This document shows positions 16,922 through 24,473 of a DNA stretch of 33,115 bases, piece after piece. The DNA lies in NCBI GenBank assembly GCA_013138805.1, contig WTCA01000016.1, positions 1 to 33,115 of the forward strand, in the 5' to 3' direction. The stretch comes from an archaeon. GTDB taxonomy: Archaea; EX4484-52; GLR71. The number at the start of each line of letters is the position of its first letter. The first letter of the stretch is position 1. The notes below the pieces were generated by a model that had not been told where the DNA came from, searched no databases, and saw nothing but the letters and a program-made list of their open reading frames with translations. Position numbers and translations under genes: made by a program.

Positions 16922-17067
16922 CTTAAACACTAAATCATAGCCATGATATCCATCATCTACTGGGAAACAGCCAGCATCTCCTGCCCTGAAGAACAGGCAC
17001 ATCCGGTTTCATTTCCGTAAAAAGACTCTGTAACTTTTATCCCCCTTCCTCCCGCATACCTTCTGTA

Positions 17068-17230
17068 AAAAATATATATAGAGTCATTCAACAAGACCAG
17101 GATAAGGTATCTGATACATGAGCTAAGGCAGGAGTTTATAGACCTGATTGAGACCTTCAATATTATCGGATTCTACCAATACTATAAAAAGACATTCCTG
17201 CCTGAATCCCTGTTTCTGGCAGACGACTGA
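17068..17230 (+). pseudogene. Probable fragment of a decayed gene
   Basis: About 50 codons after an in-frame TAA read K-I-Y-I-E-S-F-N-K-T-R-I and continue as HELRQEFIDLIETF and YYKKTFLPESLFLADD before TGA. Amphipathic helices and a protein-like composition suggest the C-terminal end of a lost gene. There is no start codon. I do not recognise the family. Chance openness over 50 codons cannot be ruled out. Confidence 0.3.
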
Positions 17231-17277
17231 TCTGGGACTAGATAGAAAAAATAAAGATATTCAGGAATAAATGCAAA

Positions 17278-17288
17278 GATTTATATAG
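17278..17288 (+). promoter_or_regulatory. TATA box of the HTH-NTase/HEPN operon
   Basis: GATTTATATAG is centred about 26 bases before the ATG at 17310, so transcription should begin at the start codon and give a leaderless mRNA. Confidence 0.6.
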
Positions 17289-17291
17289 TTT

Positions 17292-17327
17292 GGTATATAT
17301 TCATACCTTATGGTACGAAATTATACC
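17292..17327. promoter_or_regulatory. Two tandem operators GGTA-N8-TACC
   Basis: GGTATATATTCATACC (17292-17307) and GGTACGAAATTATACC (17312-17327) are both 16-base inverted repeats with the same GGTA/TACC ends and the same 8-base gap. Their centres are 20 bases apart, close to two helical turns. They cover the predicted transcription start and the first six codons, where a bound repressor would block initiation. The product of the first gene has its own helix-turn-helix and could bind here. Confidence 0.6.
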
Positions 17328-17861
17328 TATCTGGAAATATATCTGGATGATCTGAACAAAAAAGTTTCATTAAGCGAATTAGAGAAACACTTCAAAAGAC
17401 CGCACCAGACAGTCAAGAATCAACTAAAAATATTAGTCAAGGAAAAAATACTGTTAGAAGATAAGAGAACAAGGTTTTTATTCTATGAAATAAACAGAGA
17501 TAATCCTGCTTTGAAAGAATACTTGTCAATATGTGAAAAAGAGAAGATGTTTAGAATAATGAATCAAAGGCCCTTAATAAAAAGATTATATACATTGCTT
17601 GCACACGAAGTAGAAAATATGCTGGTTTTTGGTTCAGCAGCGACATCTGAAAAATTCAATGATATAGATCTGCTGGTCATATCAAAAAATAATATTAAAA
17701 AAATAATAGAAGATTTTGAAATAACATATTCTGTAAAGGTTCATATTATTCAGGCAGAAAAAAAAGATTTGACAAAAACATTTATTACAGAAATCAGAAA
17801 AAAACATATGATTCTTAAAGGTCACGATTTTTTTGTGGAGATGTTGTATGGTAGATATTGA
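17310..17861 (+). CDS. HTH-fused MNT-type nucleotidyltransferase (probable antitoxin)
   Basis: The 183-residue protein has an N-terminal winged-helix region (LEIYLDDLNKKVSLSELEKH, RPHQTVKNQLKILVKEKIL, about residues 5-60) and a minimal nucleotidyltransferase domain with VFGSAATSEKFNDIDLLVIS, the GS-x9-DxD motif, near residues 110-129. The third acidic residue expected in the next strand (VKVHII) appears to be His, so activity is uncertain. In known MNT/HEPN systems the nucleotidyltransferase neutralises the HEPN RNase, in some cases by AMPylating it. The fused HTH suggests it also represses its own operon. It overlaps the next gene by 14 bases. Base composition is AT-rich compared with the neighbours. 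Confidence 0.75.
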   Translation: MVRNYTYLEIYLDDLNKKVSLSELEKHFKRPHQTVKNQLKILVKEKILLEDKRTRFLFYEINRDNPALKEYLSICEKEKMFRIMNQRPLIKRLYTLLAHEVENMLVFGSAATSEKFNDIDLLVISKNNIKKIIEDFEITYSVKVHIIQAEKKDLTKTFITEIRKKHMILKGHDFFVEMLYGRY

Positions 17862-18300
17862 ATGGTGCAAAAAGAAAGGCTTAAGACTCATTGAACCCAA
17901 TAGCAATCTGGCAGAAGAATATTATAGAAATGCTGAAGAAACACTTAAAGTCACAAATCTTATCAAGGATTCCGGTTCAAATATGTGGCTTGCAACACAA
18001 AAATATTACACTGAATACCTTGCAGCATATGCTATATTGATGAGAATAGGTATCAAGACTGAGATACATTCATGTACAATAAAGATTATCGAGCTGCTGC
18101 AGGAAAAAGATATAATTGATTTCAATTACACAGAAATTCTTGAGGAAGACAAAGAATTAAGGATAGATAATCAATACTACCTTAAGAACAGGCCTGTTGA
18201 TTTTGATTCAAATAAATTGGCACAGCTCCTGCTAAAGATAAGGCATATTCTTGATACAATTACAGAAGAAAAGATTGATGAGATAAGGAACCTTATATAG
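17848..18300 (+). CDS. HEPN-domain protein (probable RNase toxin)
   Basis: The 150-residue, mostly helical protein resembles the HEPN/UPF0332 group: a stretch NLAEEYYRNAEETLK, then QKYYTEYLAAYAILMRIGIK with H following (R-x7-H), and a later LLLKIRHILDTI helix. The classical toxin motif is R-x4-6-H; here the spacing is 7, so the catalytic assignment is tentative. I start at the ATG at 17848, with GGAGATG upstream, inside the end of the HTH-nucleotidyltransferase gene. The overlap indicates coupled translation, usual for toxin-antitoxin pairs. Confidence 0.65.
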   Translation: MVDIEWCKKKGLRLIEPNSNLAEEYYRNAEETLKVTNLIKDSGSNMWLATQKYYTEYLAAYAILMRIGIKTEIHSCTIKIIELLQEKDIIDFNYTEILEEDKELRIDNQYYLKNRPVDFDSNKLAQLLLKIRHILDTITEEKIDEIRNLI

Positions 18301-18330
18301 GTCAGGCAAAATTAGATGAAAGCATGCAAA

Positions 18331-18341
18331 AATATTTATAT
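18331..18341 (+). promoter_or_regulatory. TATA box of purD
   Basis: AATATTTATAT is centred about 26 bases upstream of the ATG at 18362, predicting a leaderless purD mRNA. Confidence 0.55.
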
Positions 18342-18361
18342 CCCCACATCTCATATATCCT

Positions 18362-19684
18362 ATGAAAAACGCAAAAGTTCTAATAATCGGTGCCGGTGGA
18401 AGGGAGCACACCCTTGCCGATGCTTATCTGAAAAGCAAACATGTCGGAAGAGTCATTATAGCGCCGGGAAATGATTTTATCCCATATTCACTGAAAGAAA
18501 GATACCCGGACAAAAAGATAATAATCGAAAAAGACTGCAATCTCAAAGACCCTGATTCTCTTTTAGATATTGCAGAATTCTATACATCAGACCTGATAGA
18601 TGTCGCACAGGACGATGCATTGGCTTCAGGCCTGGTAGATACATTGAAAGAGCAAGGATACAATGTATTCGGCCCGACAAAAGAAGCATCAAATATAGAA
18701 TCAGACAAGATATGGTCACGTCTTTTCATGGAAAGGCACAGCATCCCATCACCTTCATTTGGATTTTTTGATAATACAGCCAAAGCTGAAGAATATGTTA
18801 GGAACATATATTCAGAAGAACCGGACAGCCTGCTATATATAAAAGCGTCAGGCCTTTGCGGCGGCAAAGGTGCCATAAGAGCAGAAAATATAGATGAGAC
18901 ATATGCTGCAATTGATTTGATGAAAACTTTCGGAGAATCAGGTGAAAGCTTTGTAATAGAAGAAGGTCTCATCGGCGAAGAATTCTCAGTCTTTGCAATA
19001 AGCGATGGAAACAACTATAAGATCATAAATACAGCCCAGGACAACAAGACACTTTATGACGATGATAAAGGCCCTAATACAGGAGGCATGGGAGCGCATA
19101 GTCCGGCCCTTGTCACAGAAGATATCAGATATAAGATTGATGAAGAACTTATCGCTCCTGTAATCAAAGGCATGGCAGAAGAAGGCGTACCATTCAAAGG
19201 TATCCTATACCTCGGCGGCATGCTCACCGATTCCGGACTGAAAGTCATAGAATACAACGCCAGATGGGGCGATCCTGAGGCTCAGGCCATCCTCCCTGGA
19301 TTGCAATGTGATTATTATGAGCTTATCCAGGCCTGCATCAAAGGAGACCTTAAAAATTTCAATCTAAAGACTGATGACAAGACACGGGTATGTATTATAG
19401 GTGCAGCAAAAGGGTATCCTGATAACCCGATAAAAGGCTGCGAAATTACAGGCCTTGACGAAGTGATGGAAACAGACGGCGTCAAAGTCTATGGCGCAGG
19501 AATTAAGGTAAAAGACGGCAAACTTTACACATCCGGAGGCCGTGTCTTCAACATTGTGGCTGAAGGTCAGGACATAGTGACTGCAAGGAAAAAAGGATAC
19601 CCGCTTATGGGAATGGTCACAATAGAAGGAAACAATCTTCATTACAGGACAGATATAGGGATAAAAGATGAAAAAAGATATTGA
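18362..19684 (+). CDS. purD: Phosphoribosylamine-glycine ligase (GAR synthetase)
   Basis: PurD joins glycine to phosphoribosylamine with ATP in the second step of purine synthesis. The 440-residue protein has the N-terminal VLIIGAGGREHTLADAYL, the ATP-grasp domain with YIKASGLCGGKGAIRA (glycine loop), VIEEGLIGEEFSVFAISDG, GPNTGGMGAHSPA and the metal-binding VIEYNARWGDPEAQAILPGL, then a C-terminal domain (VCIIGAAKGYP, VFNIVAEGQDI). All expected catalytic features are there, and the length is normal. No other purine gene lies in the window, so it is isolated. It converges on the SprT-like gene with 17 bases between stops. Confidence 0.93.
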   Translation: MKNAKVLIIGAGGREHTLADAYLKSKHVGRVIIAPGNDFIPYSLKERYPDKKIIIEKDCNLKDPDSLLDIAEFYTSDLIDVAQDDALASGLVDTLKEQGYNVFGPTKEASNIESDKIWSRLFMERHSIPSPSFGFFDNTAKAEEYVRNIYSEEPDSLLYIKASGLCGGKGAIRAENIDETYAAIDLMKTFGESGESFVIEEGLIGEEFSVFAISDGNNYKIINTAQDNKTLYDDDKGPNTGGMGAHSPALVTEDIRYKIDEELIAPVIKGMAEEGVPFKGILYLGGMLTDSGLKVIEYNARWGDPEAQAILPGLQCDYYELIQACIKGDLKNFNLKTDDKTRVCIIGAAKGYPDNPIKGCEITGLDEVMETDGVKVYGAGIKVKDGKLYTSGGRVFNIVAEGQDIVTARKKGYPLMGMVTIEGNNLHYRTDIGIKDEKRY

Positions 19685-19701
19685 AGAATTTATAGAAACA
19701 T

Positions 19702-20424
19702 TTACCCAAACAACCCAAAAACCTTCCTCTTGACAATATTCTTCACAGAGAGCATCTTCAGCCATCTCTCAGCCTCGGAATACTTCTCAAACTTCTTCTC
19801 ATCATCCCTGAAAGCTTTATGATGCGAACGGTTCTGATAATCAGTCTTCCGACAATCATGCATTATATGCAGCATCTCATGGTACAGCACAAACTCAGCG
19901 ACAAACCGCGGCACCTTCTCATTGTCAAGAGTCCTGCTGATAAGTATCGCATGCTTTGACGGGTCGTAATGCCCGTATTTCCGTACAGTAACCTTTGTCC
20001 CCCAGCAGAGAGACGGCATGGAAAGCACACCGGAAAAATACTTCTCATTCAATCCCTCAAAAATCTCGCAAAGATCATAAGCAGACCCGACAGGATTATG
20101 CCTTGCCTTATGCCCCCTGTCCTTCCTGACCTCACGATGCCTGAGATTCATCTCATGCGAGTTCACCCACAGCCTGTATACTTTCTGATAAACCTTAGGG
20201 CACTCTTTCCGCCGGATCTTTGATATCAGAATATAGGCAAGAGCCTTAAGAACCTTTTCAGGCGCATCAGAAAGAAGGTCGGATATCTTTACTTCCAAGA
20301 CGCCATCCTTCAGACGGATAGTGCTTTTAACCCCTGAATACTTGTAGAACCTTGCAGATACAGAGATATCATTTCCTGTAATATCCTTGTAAACATCAGA
20401 AAATATCCCACCGGGCTCAGCCAT
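19702..20424 (-). CDS. SprT-like zinc metalloprotease
   Basis: The 240-residue protein has a zinc-protease motif VLYHEMLHIMHD (HExxH) and a third possible ligand in RSHHKAFRDDEKKFEKY, arranged as in SprT/WLM-like minigluzincins. A conserved DLCEIFEGLNEKYFSGVLSM stretch precedes it, which fits the SprT opening helix (L...fN..yF...L). An N-terminal region of about 110 residues (GVLEVKISDLLSDAPEKVLK) is extra to the core. No signal peptide is seen, so it is probably cytosolic. SprT relatives cleave DNA-crosslinked proteins, but that role is not proven here. A TATTTTAAG element about 26 bases upstream suggests a leaderless mRNA. Confidence 0.8.
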   Translation of the reverse strand: MAEPGGIFSDVYKDITGNDISVSARFYKYSGVKSTIRLKDGVLEVKISDLLSDAPEKVLKALAYILISKIRRKECPKVYQKVYRLWVNSHEMNLRHREVRKDRGHKARHNPVGSAYDLCEIFEGLNEKYFSGVLSMPSLCWGTKVTVRKYGHYDPSKHAILISRTLDNEKVPRFVAEFVLYHEMLHIMHDCRKTDYQNRSHHKAFRDDEKKFEKYSEAERWLKMLSVKNIVKRKVFGLFG

Positions 20425-20522
20425 GCAAAAGTCTTTGTATCAGACCTTAAAATACTTTGCTGAAAACTTAAATATTTGCATTGACATAATCTTATTAGTT
20501 TAACATCATTTGGTGATTAAAT

Positions 20523-21710
20523 TTGAACTACAATTTCTGTACCGACTATGAAGGCGAAATCACACCAATCGATGCTGCTCTTGATGTGCTTGCTAAGCTC
20601 CTTCTTAAGAGAAGGATTGTCAATTCTATAGAAGAAGGAGAAATGATATACAGGATAATAAGCGGCTTTGACGATGTAATAGCAGAGCTTGTCCGAGGCA
20701 CACAATATTCAAATGATCTGATAGAAAAGCTTGATTACACATCAGGAGACACCCTCAGATTAATTCCTGTTTTCTTCAAAGCCCTTGATATCACAGACAA
20801 AGAGCTTGCAGACATCTACAAAGAAATAGGAATACTCTACCCCGGCGCCGAAGAGGGTGCAAGAGATATCCAGGAACTTCTAGATACAGAGCTCAACATA
20901 ATATCTACAAGCTGGAATGGTTTCCTATACAGCATAAATGAAGGTATAGTGCCTAACAAAAATATTTACGGAACCCCTATGGAACTTGATAATGATAAAT
21001 ATACCCTGAATGAAGCAGAGAAAAAAATTATCTTGGATTCATTAGAAAAGATAAAGCCATTAAATGAGATTGTACTTAATGAATCAATCAAACGCATTGA
21101 AGACTTGAATCCTGAATCTTATTTAGATTATCTTATCATGAAAGGTATTTTCTTTATAGATTTCGCAAAGATACCGGCCGTCATGGAAATGTACAACGAC
21201 ATCCGCCCTATAGGAAGCAAAGAAAAGGCAAAGGCAGTGCAAGAAGCTGCAGAAAAAGCGAATGTTGAGCTGAAAGATGTCATATGCGTCGGTGACAGCT
21301 CAACAGACAAAGATATGCTCGAGCTTATCAAAGAAAACGGAGGCATAACCTGGACCCATAACGGCAAGAATTCAATCCTTGACAGCGCACACTTCAATCT
21401 GATGACTGAGAACTATTACACAACAGTGCCTCTTGTTGCAATAGCTAACAGTCAGGGCAAAGAAGGGCTGATAAAGCTGGCCAAAAGCTGGAGCTATGAT
21501 AATCTATTATCTCATCTCAAAGAATCAGTAGATGACGAAATATACAATAAGATGAAAATAACTTTAGATAATATTTTTGTGCAGCAGGAAACCCAATTTT
21601 CCACATTCACTTACCTTCCTGACTTAGACAGCGAAGAGCTCGCATCATTAAAAGATAAAAATGAGGCATTAAGAAAGAAACTCCGCGGCGAAGCAGCATT
21701 AATCCGTTAG
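20523..21710 (+). CDS. HAD-like protein, COG4030 (EhaR-like)
   Basis: The 395-residue protein starts NYNFCTDYEGEITPIDAALD, where the first HAD motif reads DxE rather than DxD, as in the archaeal COG4030 group that includes EhaR beside methanogen hydrogenases. A long helical cap follows, then VICVGDSSTDKDMLELIKENG, which supplies the acidic metal-binding motif IV. GSKEKAKAV may carry the motif III lysine. Phosphatase activity on an unknown substrate is the most likely role. No hydrogenase gene is nearby. The start is a TTG at 20523, chosen because GGTGAT (20512-20517) lies 5 bases before it. Its stop overlaps the convergent xpd stop. Confidence 0.75.
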   Translation: MNYNFCTDYEGEITPIDAALDVLAKLLLKRRIVNSIEEGEMIYRIISGFDDVIAELVRGTQYSNDLIEKLDYTSGDTLRLIPVFFKALDITDKELADIYKEIGILYPGAEEGARDIQELLDTELNIISTSWNGFLYSINEGIVPNKNIYGTPMELDNDKYTLNEAEKKIILDSLEKIKPLNEIVLNESIKRIEDLNPESYLDYLIMKGIFFIDFAKIPAVMEMYNDIRPIGSKEKAKAVQEAAEKANVELKDVICVGDSSTDKDMLELIKENGGITWTHNGKNSILDSAHFNLMTENYYTTVPLVAIANSQGKEGLIKLAKSWSYDNLLSHLKESVDDEIYNKMKITLDNIFVQQETQFSTFTYLPDLDSEELASLKDKNEALRKKLRGEAALIR

Positions 21711-23593
21711 ATCTTATAAAATTCCTCAAGCTCGCCAGATAGGTTCCCGCTCACATATATCTGTGCATCGCGCGGCAGAAGATCCTTGTAAGTGTTCCAC
21801 AGAAACCTCTTGTCCATAAGTATGATGACGCCCCTGTCAGTCTCAGACCTGATGCATCTTCCTGCAGTCTGCATCACCTTATTCATCGCAGGATAAGTAT
21901 ACCCATACTCCCAGCCTTTCTGAAACTTAAGATCATAATAATTTATCAGTGCCTGGTTCTTTATGTCCGGCTTCTCAAGAGGAAGGCCGACAACGATGAC
22001 CCCGTTCATAAGCTCTCCGGGAAAATCCACACCCTCGCTGAAATTAGCGCCGACGACAGCAAAAAGCGCAGCCCCATTACCTTTTTTAGCATAGGATGAA
22101 AATCTGTCAAAAAACCTTTTCTTGTCAGCCTTTGTCATGTCCCTCCTTTCAGCCATGATCTCCTTATCCACAGTGCTGTGTTCCATAAGGTCATAGATAG
22201 AGCCCATCATGCCGTAAGACGGGAAGAAGACGCCGATGTTTCCGGGAATATTGTTCATCACCTTTACAATGTTTCCGGCAATCTTATAGGACTGGTTCTC
22301 ACTCCTTTCAGTAAACTTGGTAGTCACATCATCCTTTATCAATATAAGCCTGTTCTCCCTCGGAAAAGGCGAGTCAAGTACAAGGCTTTCTGTAGTCTTT
22401 TCATCAAGGCCCAAAACATTCATAAACATGTCAACAGGCGTTAGAGTCCCTGACATCAGCACCACAGAATGAAGCTTTTCAAAAAGGTCTTTGGTCAGCA
22501 TGGACGGGTCAAGGCAGTCATAGCAGACATTAAATCCCGCACTTCCGTCAATATTTCTTTTCGCCCTGACAATTCTTACAAAACCTTCATCTCTTCCGCA
22601 CCATGCCGTAAGAAATCTGCCGACGCTCTCAATATAAGACACTTTCCTTTCATTTGTGACTATATCACCCGCTATAAGAAGCTCATTTATGAACTGGTTG
22701 AAATCATCAGATACATTCTTTACAATCTTTACCAGAAACTCTTTCCTCGCAAGCTTTTCCTCTTCTTTTCCTATATGCTTGATGCAGTAAGACCCTATAT
22801 CTTTTTTTAGATGCTTAAGGTCATCATAGATATCCCTGAAATTGAACTTTTCAGCCTCTTTTATCGCCTTGTCCATAAGCTCGGATGTCAGCTGTGATGA
22901 CAGAAGCTCGCGCACCCGCCCCGGAACATTATGCGCCTCGTCAATGATAAGTATTATATCTTTCATGTCACGCTCAAGCTTTGACAGGAACATCTTCTGA
23001 ACAAAAGGATGCAGCATATGATAATAATCTGCTATGACCACATTCGCCTCCTTAAGGTGCAGCATAAGCATCTCATATGTGCACAGCCCTTTCCCTTCGC
23101 ACAGGTCTTTTGCATCTTCAGATGTCATGATATCATCCTTAAGATCCCCTAAGACAGACTGGCATATATCAGATATATCGCCCGACTTCCGAAACATCTT
23201 CTTGTAGTATATGCACTTGCCGCTCTCCTTCATCTTTTTGCAGAATTCAGACACATTTTCTGAGCTCATCATCTTGACATCATCAAACCTGCACAGCCAC
23301 CTCTTCCCCACAATGTTTGCGACATGGATGTCAGCTTCAGTATTCTTTTCCTTTATCGACTTCAGTGTCTCAATAACAATCCTGTGCTGCATATGCCTGG
23401 GTGTAAGAAAGACGACAGTCTTGCCGTTCTCGGCAGCATATTTCACAGCCGGAGCAAGCGCAGATACAGTCTTGCCTATCCCTGTCGGCGCCTGGACAGC
23501 AAGATTCTTCTCTTCTTCAAGCGCTTTTGAAAGCATGTCCATGAACCTGTCTTGACCTTGCCTTTTGGTGTCAAACGGGAAGAAATTATGCAT
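21707..23593 (-). CDS. xpd: XPD/Rad3-family iron-sulfur DNA helicase
   Basis: XPD is a 5'-3' superfamily 2 helicase. The protein has a Q-motif region (FPFDTKRQGQDRFMDML), P-loop APTGIGKT, four cysteines suited to the [4Fe-4S] cluster (KRWLCRF, SGKCIYYKK, DLCEGKG, LCTYEM), DEAH box IIDEAHN, and motif VI QTAGRCIRSETDRG. Two ATGs compete: 23602 and 23593. I prefer 23593 (MHNFFPFDTK), as the TATA-like CATTTAAAT is about 28 bases before it, giving a leaderless mRNA; the first would leave only about 19. The 62 bases spanning this start and promoter occur again at 24312-24373. Confidence 0.9.
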   Translation of the reverse strand: MHNFFPFDTKRQGQDRFMDMLSKALEEEKNLAVQAPTGIGKTVSALAPAVKYAAENGKTVVFLTPRHMQHRIVIETLKSIKEKNTEADIHVANIVGKRWLCRFDDVKMMSSENVSEFCKKMKESGKCIYYKKMFRKSGDISDICQSVLGDLKDDIMTSEDAKDLCEGKGLCTYEMLMLHLKEANVVIADYYHMLHPFVQKMFLSKLERDMKDIILIIDEAHNVPGRVRELLSSQLTSELMDKAIKEAEKFNFRDIYDDLKHLKKDIGSYCIKHIGKEEEKLARKEFLVKIVKNVSDDFNQFINELLIAGDIVTNERKVSYIESVGRFLTAWCGRDEGFVRIVRAKRNIDGSAGFNVCYDCLDPSMLTKDLFEKLHSVVLMSGTLTPVDMFMNVLGLDEKTTESLVLDSPFPRENRLILIKDDVTTKFTERSENQSYKIAGNIVKVMNNIPGNIGVFFPSYGMMGSIYDLMEHSTVDKEIMAERRDMTKADKKRFFDRFSSYAKKGNGAALFAVVGANFSEGVDFPGELMNGVIVVGLPLEKPDIKNQALINYYDLKFQKGWEYGYTYPAMNKVMQTAGRCIRSETDRGVIILMDKRFLWNTYKDLLPRDAQIYVSGNLSGELEEFYKI

Positions 23594-23633
23594 AGAAAAC
23601 ATCTATAAGGAAAATGATTTAAATGTATTGAAC
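23572..23633. repeat. 62-bp direct repeat, copy 1 (native xpd start region)
   Basis: This stretch covers the first codons of xpd, its start codon and its TATA element. It is identical to 24312-24373, exactly 740 bases away, with mismatches on both sides. It flanks the toxin-antitoxin module on the left. Confidence 0.9.
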
Positions 23634-23708
23634 AACTGCAATGATAAAGTATCTATATCTATACAAAAAACGCGAATCTATTGTCTGCACTGCAGTATTT
23701 AAGAATCT

Positions 23709-23969
23709 CTATAAATATGCGATGTCATGGTGCTCAATGTCAATGAATTCAATTAGGTTCTTGCTTTCATGTACTCTGTATGTCAGAATAAAGGAATTGC
23801 CTACATGTACCCTAAAACGGTTTTCATATTTTAAGTGTTTGTAATGATAAGGGTTTTGTATGATTTCCATAATTTTTTTACGGCATGAACGCAAAAGAAC
23901 CGGGTCTCTCTTTCTTAACTTGCTAAATTTCCTTTCAAGTGTCTGCGTCAACTCGAATTCATAAGGCAT
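23709..23969 (-). CDS. RelE/ParE-family toxin
   Basis: The 86-residue protein has the RelE/ParE fold order: MPYEFELTQTLERKFSKLRK, DPVLLRSCRKKIMEIIQNP, YKHLKYENRFRVHVGNSFIL and a C-terminal FIDIEHHDIAYL, the HHDxxY ending common in archaeal members. RelE toxins cut mRNA on the ribosome. I start at MPYEFEL (ATG 23969), 13 bases after the antitoxin stop; the frame is open further upstream but inside the antitoxin gene. Antitoxin first, toxin second, close together is the standard order. Arg and His residues are present for catalysis, but which ones act is not clear from sequence. Confidence 0.85.
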   Translation of the reverse strand: MPYEFELTQTLERKFSKLRKRDPVLLRSCRKKIMEIIQNPYHYKHLKYENRFRVHVGNSFILTYRVHESKNLIEFIDIEHHDIAYL

Positions 23970-23982
23970 AAGAAACACAGCC

Positions 23983-24198
23983 TTATAGACCAAAGCGTTT
24001 ATCAAAATCCTCGATATTTTTGAAATGAACGCGCTTGTCTTCTTTTTCAATCTTTTCCAATTTTTTGATGTACTCAGGGTTTAATGTCTTATGTATATCT
24101 GTGTCTATCTCGTTTACTGTGGCTTCAATCTGAAGTATCTTATCTTTCAGAAAGTCCAGATCATTTTTTATATCATTCATCGTGGTTGCCTGAGACAT
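23983..24198 (-). CDS. Antitoxin partner of the RelE-type toxin
   Basis: The 71-residue, mostly helical, charged protein begins MSQATTMNDIKNDLDFLKDK and ends HFKNIEDFDKRFGL, a layout seen in archaeal antitoxins paired with RelE: an N-terminal dimerising coiled segment and a C-terminal toxin-binding tail. A clear ribosome site AAGGTGAT lies just before the ATG, and ATATATAAAG (about 24231-24240, minus strand) is its TATA element. No DNA-binding helix-turn-helix is obvious. Confidence 0.75.
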   Translation of the reverse strand: MSQATTMNDIKNDLDFLKDKILQIEATVNEIDTDIHKTLNPEYIKKLEKIEKEDKRVHFKNIEDFDKRFGL

Positions 24199-24237
24199 TA
24201 TATCACCTTATTTTTATATTGCTTTTAAATCTTTATA

Positions 24238-24315
24238 TATTATTCTTTGTGATTTACTCGGTATCTTCCCGCCAAATATTATTCTTTGTGATTTACTCGG
24301 TATCTTCCCGCCAAA
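24238..24315. repeat. Perfect 39-bp tandem repeat, two copies
   Basis: The units 24238-24276 and 24277-24315 are identical; each starts TATTATTCTTTG and ends CTTCCCGCCAAA. They lie between the antitoxin promoter and the second xpd-start copy. Their length, a multiple of three, keeps the chimeric frame open. Confidence 0.95.
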
Positions 24316-24322
24316 CGGGAAG
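24304..24322. other. Perfect 7-bp hairpin at the repeat junction
   Basis: CTTCCCG (24304-24310) pairs with CGGGAAG (24316-24322) around CCAAA. One arm belongs to the 39-base unit and the other to the copied xpd sequence, so the inverted repeat exists only at this junction. Confidence 0.6.
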
Positions 24323-24373
24323 AAATTATGCATAGAAAACATCTATAAGGAAAATGATTTAAATGTATTGAAC
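24312..24373. repeat. 62-bp direct repeat, copy 2 (duplicated xpd start region)
   Basis: Identical to 23572-23633. It shares CAAA with the end of the 39-base unit, which may be the microhomology where the join occurred. Beyond it lies the RNase P operon promoter region, probably the original neighbour of xpd. Confidence 0.9.
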
Positions 24374-24473
24374 TGTTAATATCTAAATAATCTCTCTATT
24401 TCCTTTTAAATCCTCACACCCATGTCATCTATTTAAAAAGAAAAATGCAAATATTTATCAGACAGTGATACCT

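Larger units (their letters stand above)
16922..17309. other. Gene-free stretch with a possible coding remnant
   Basis: No intact gene is seen in these 388 bases. From 17068 to 17230 the plus strand stays open in one frame and reads like protein (RYLIHELRQEFIDLIETFN, then IIGFYQYYKKTFLPESLFLADD), ending in TGA, but has no start codon after the upstream TAA. A TATA-like AAAAAATATATATAG sits at its beginning, so a short RNA from about 17100 is an alternative reading. The 3' end contains the promoter of the next gene. Confidence 0.45.
24214..24342 (-). pseudogene. Chimeric 42-codon frame: copied xpd start joined to 39-bp repeats
   Basis: The second copy of the xpd start begins ATG and reads MFSMHNFFPF, then continues in frame as GGKIPSKSQRII-F-GGKIPSKSQRII-YKDLKAI before TAA. 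The 13-residue unit is repeated because the DNA unit is 39 bases. It retains the copied xpd promoter and ends 15 bases before the antitoxin ATG. It is probably a by-product of the duplication, though it could be translated. Confidence 0.45.

Noticed and set aside
16158-20504. The 13-base word TTATTAGTTTAAC occurs upstream of the HAD gene and, on the other strand, in the ECF/TrmB gap.
   Set aside because: Words of this length recur by chance several times in 33 kb of AT-rich DNA, and the two sites have no common position relative to promoters.
24226-24335. The 39-base repeat pair considered as a minimal CRISPR array.
   Set aside because: The units are directly adjacent with no spacer, and no cas gene lies in the window.
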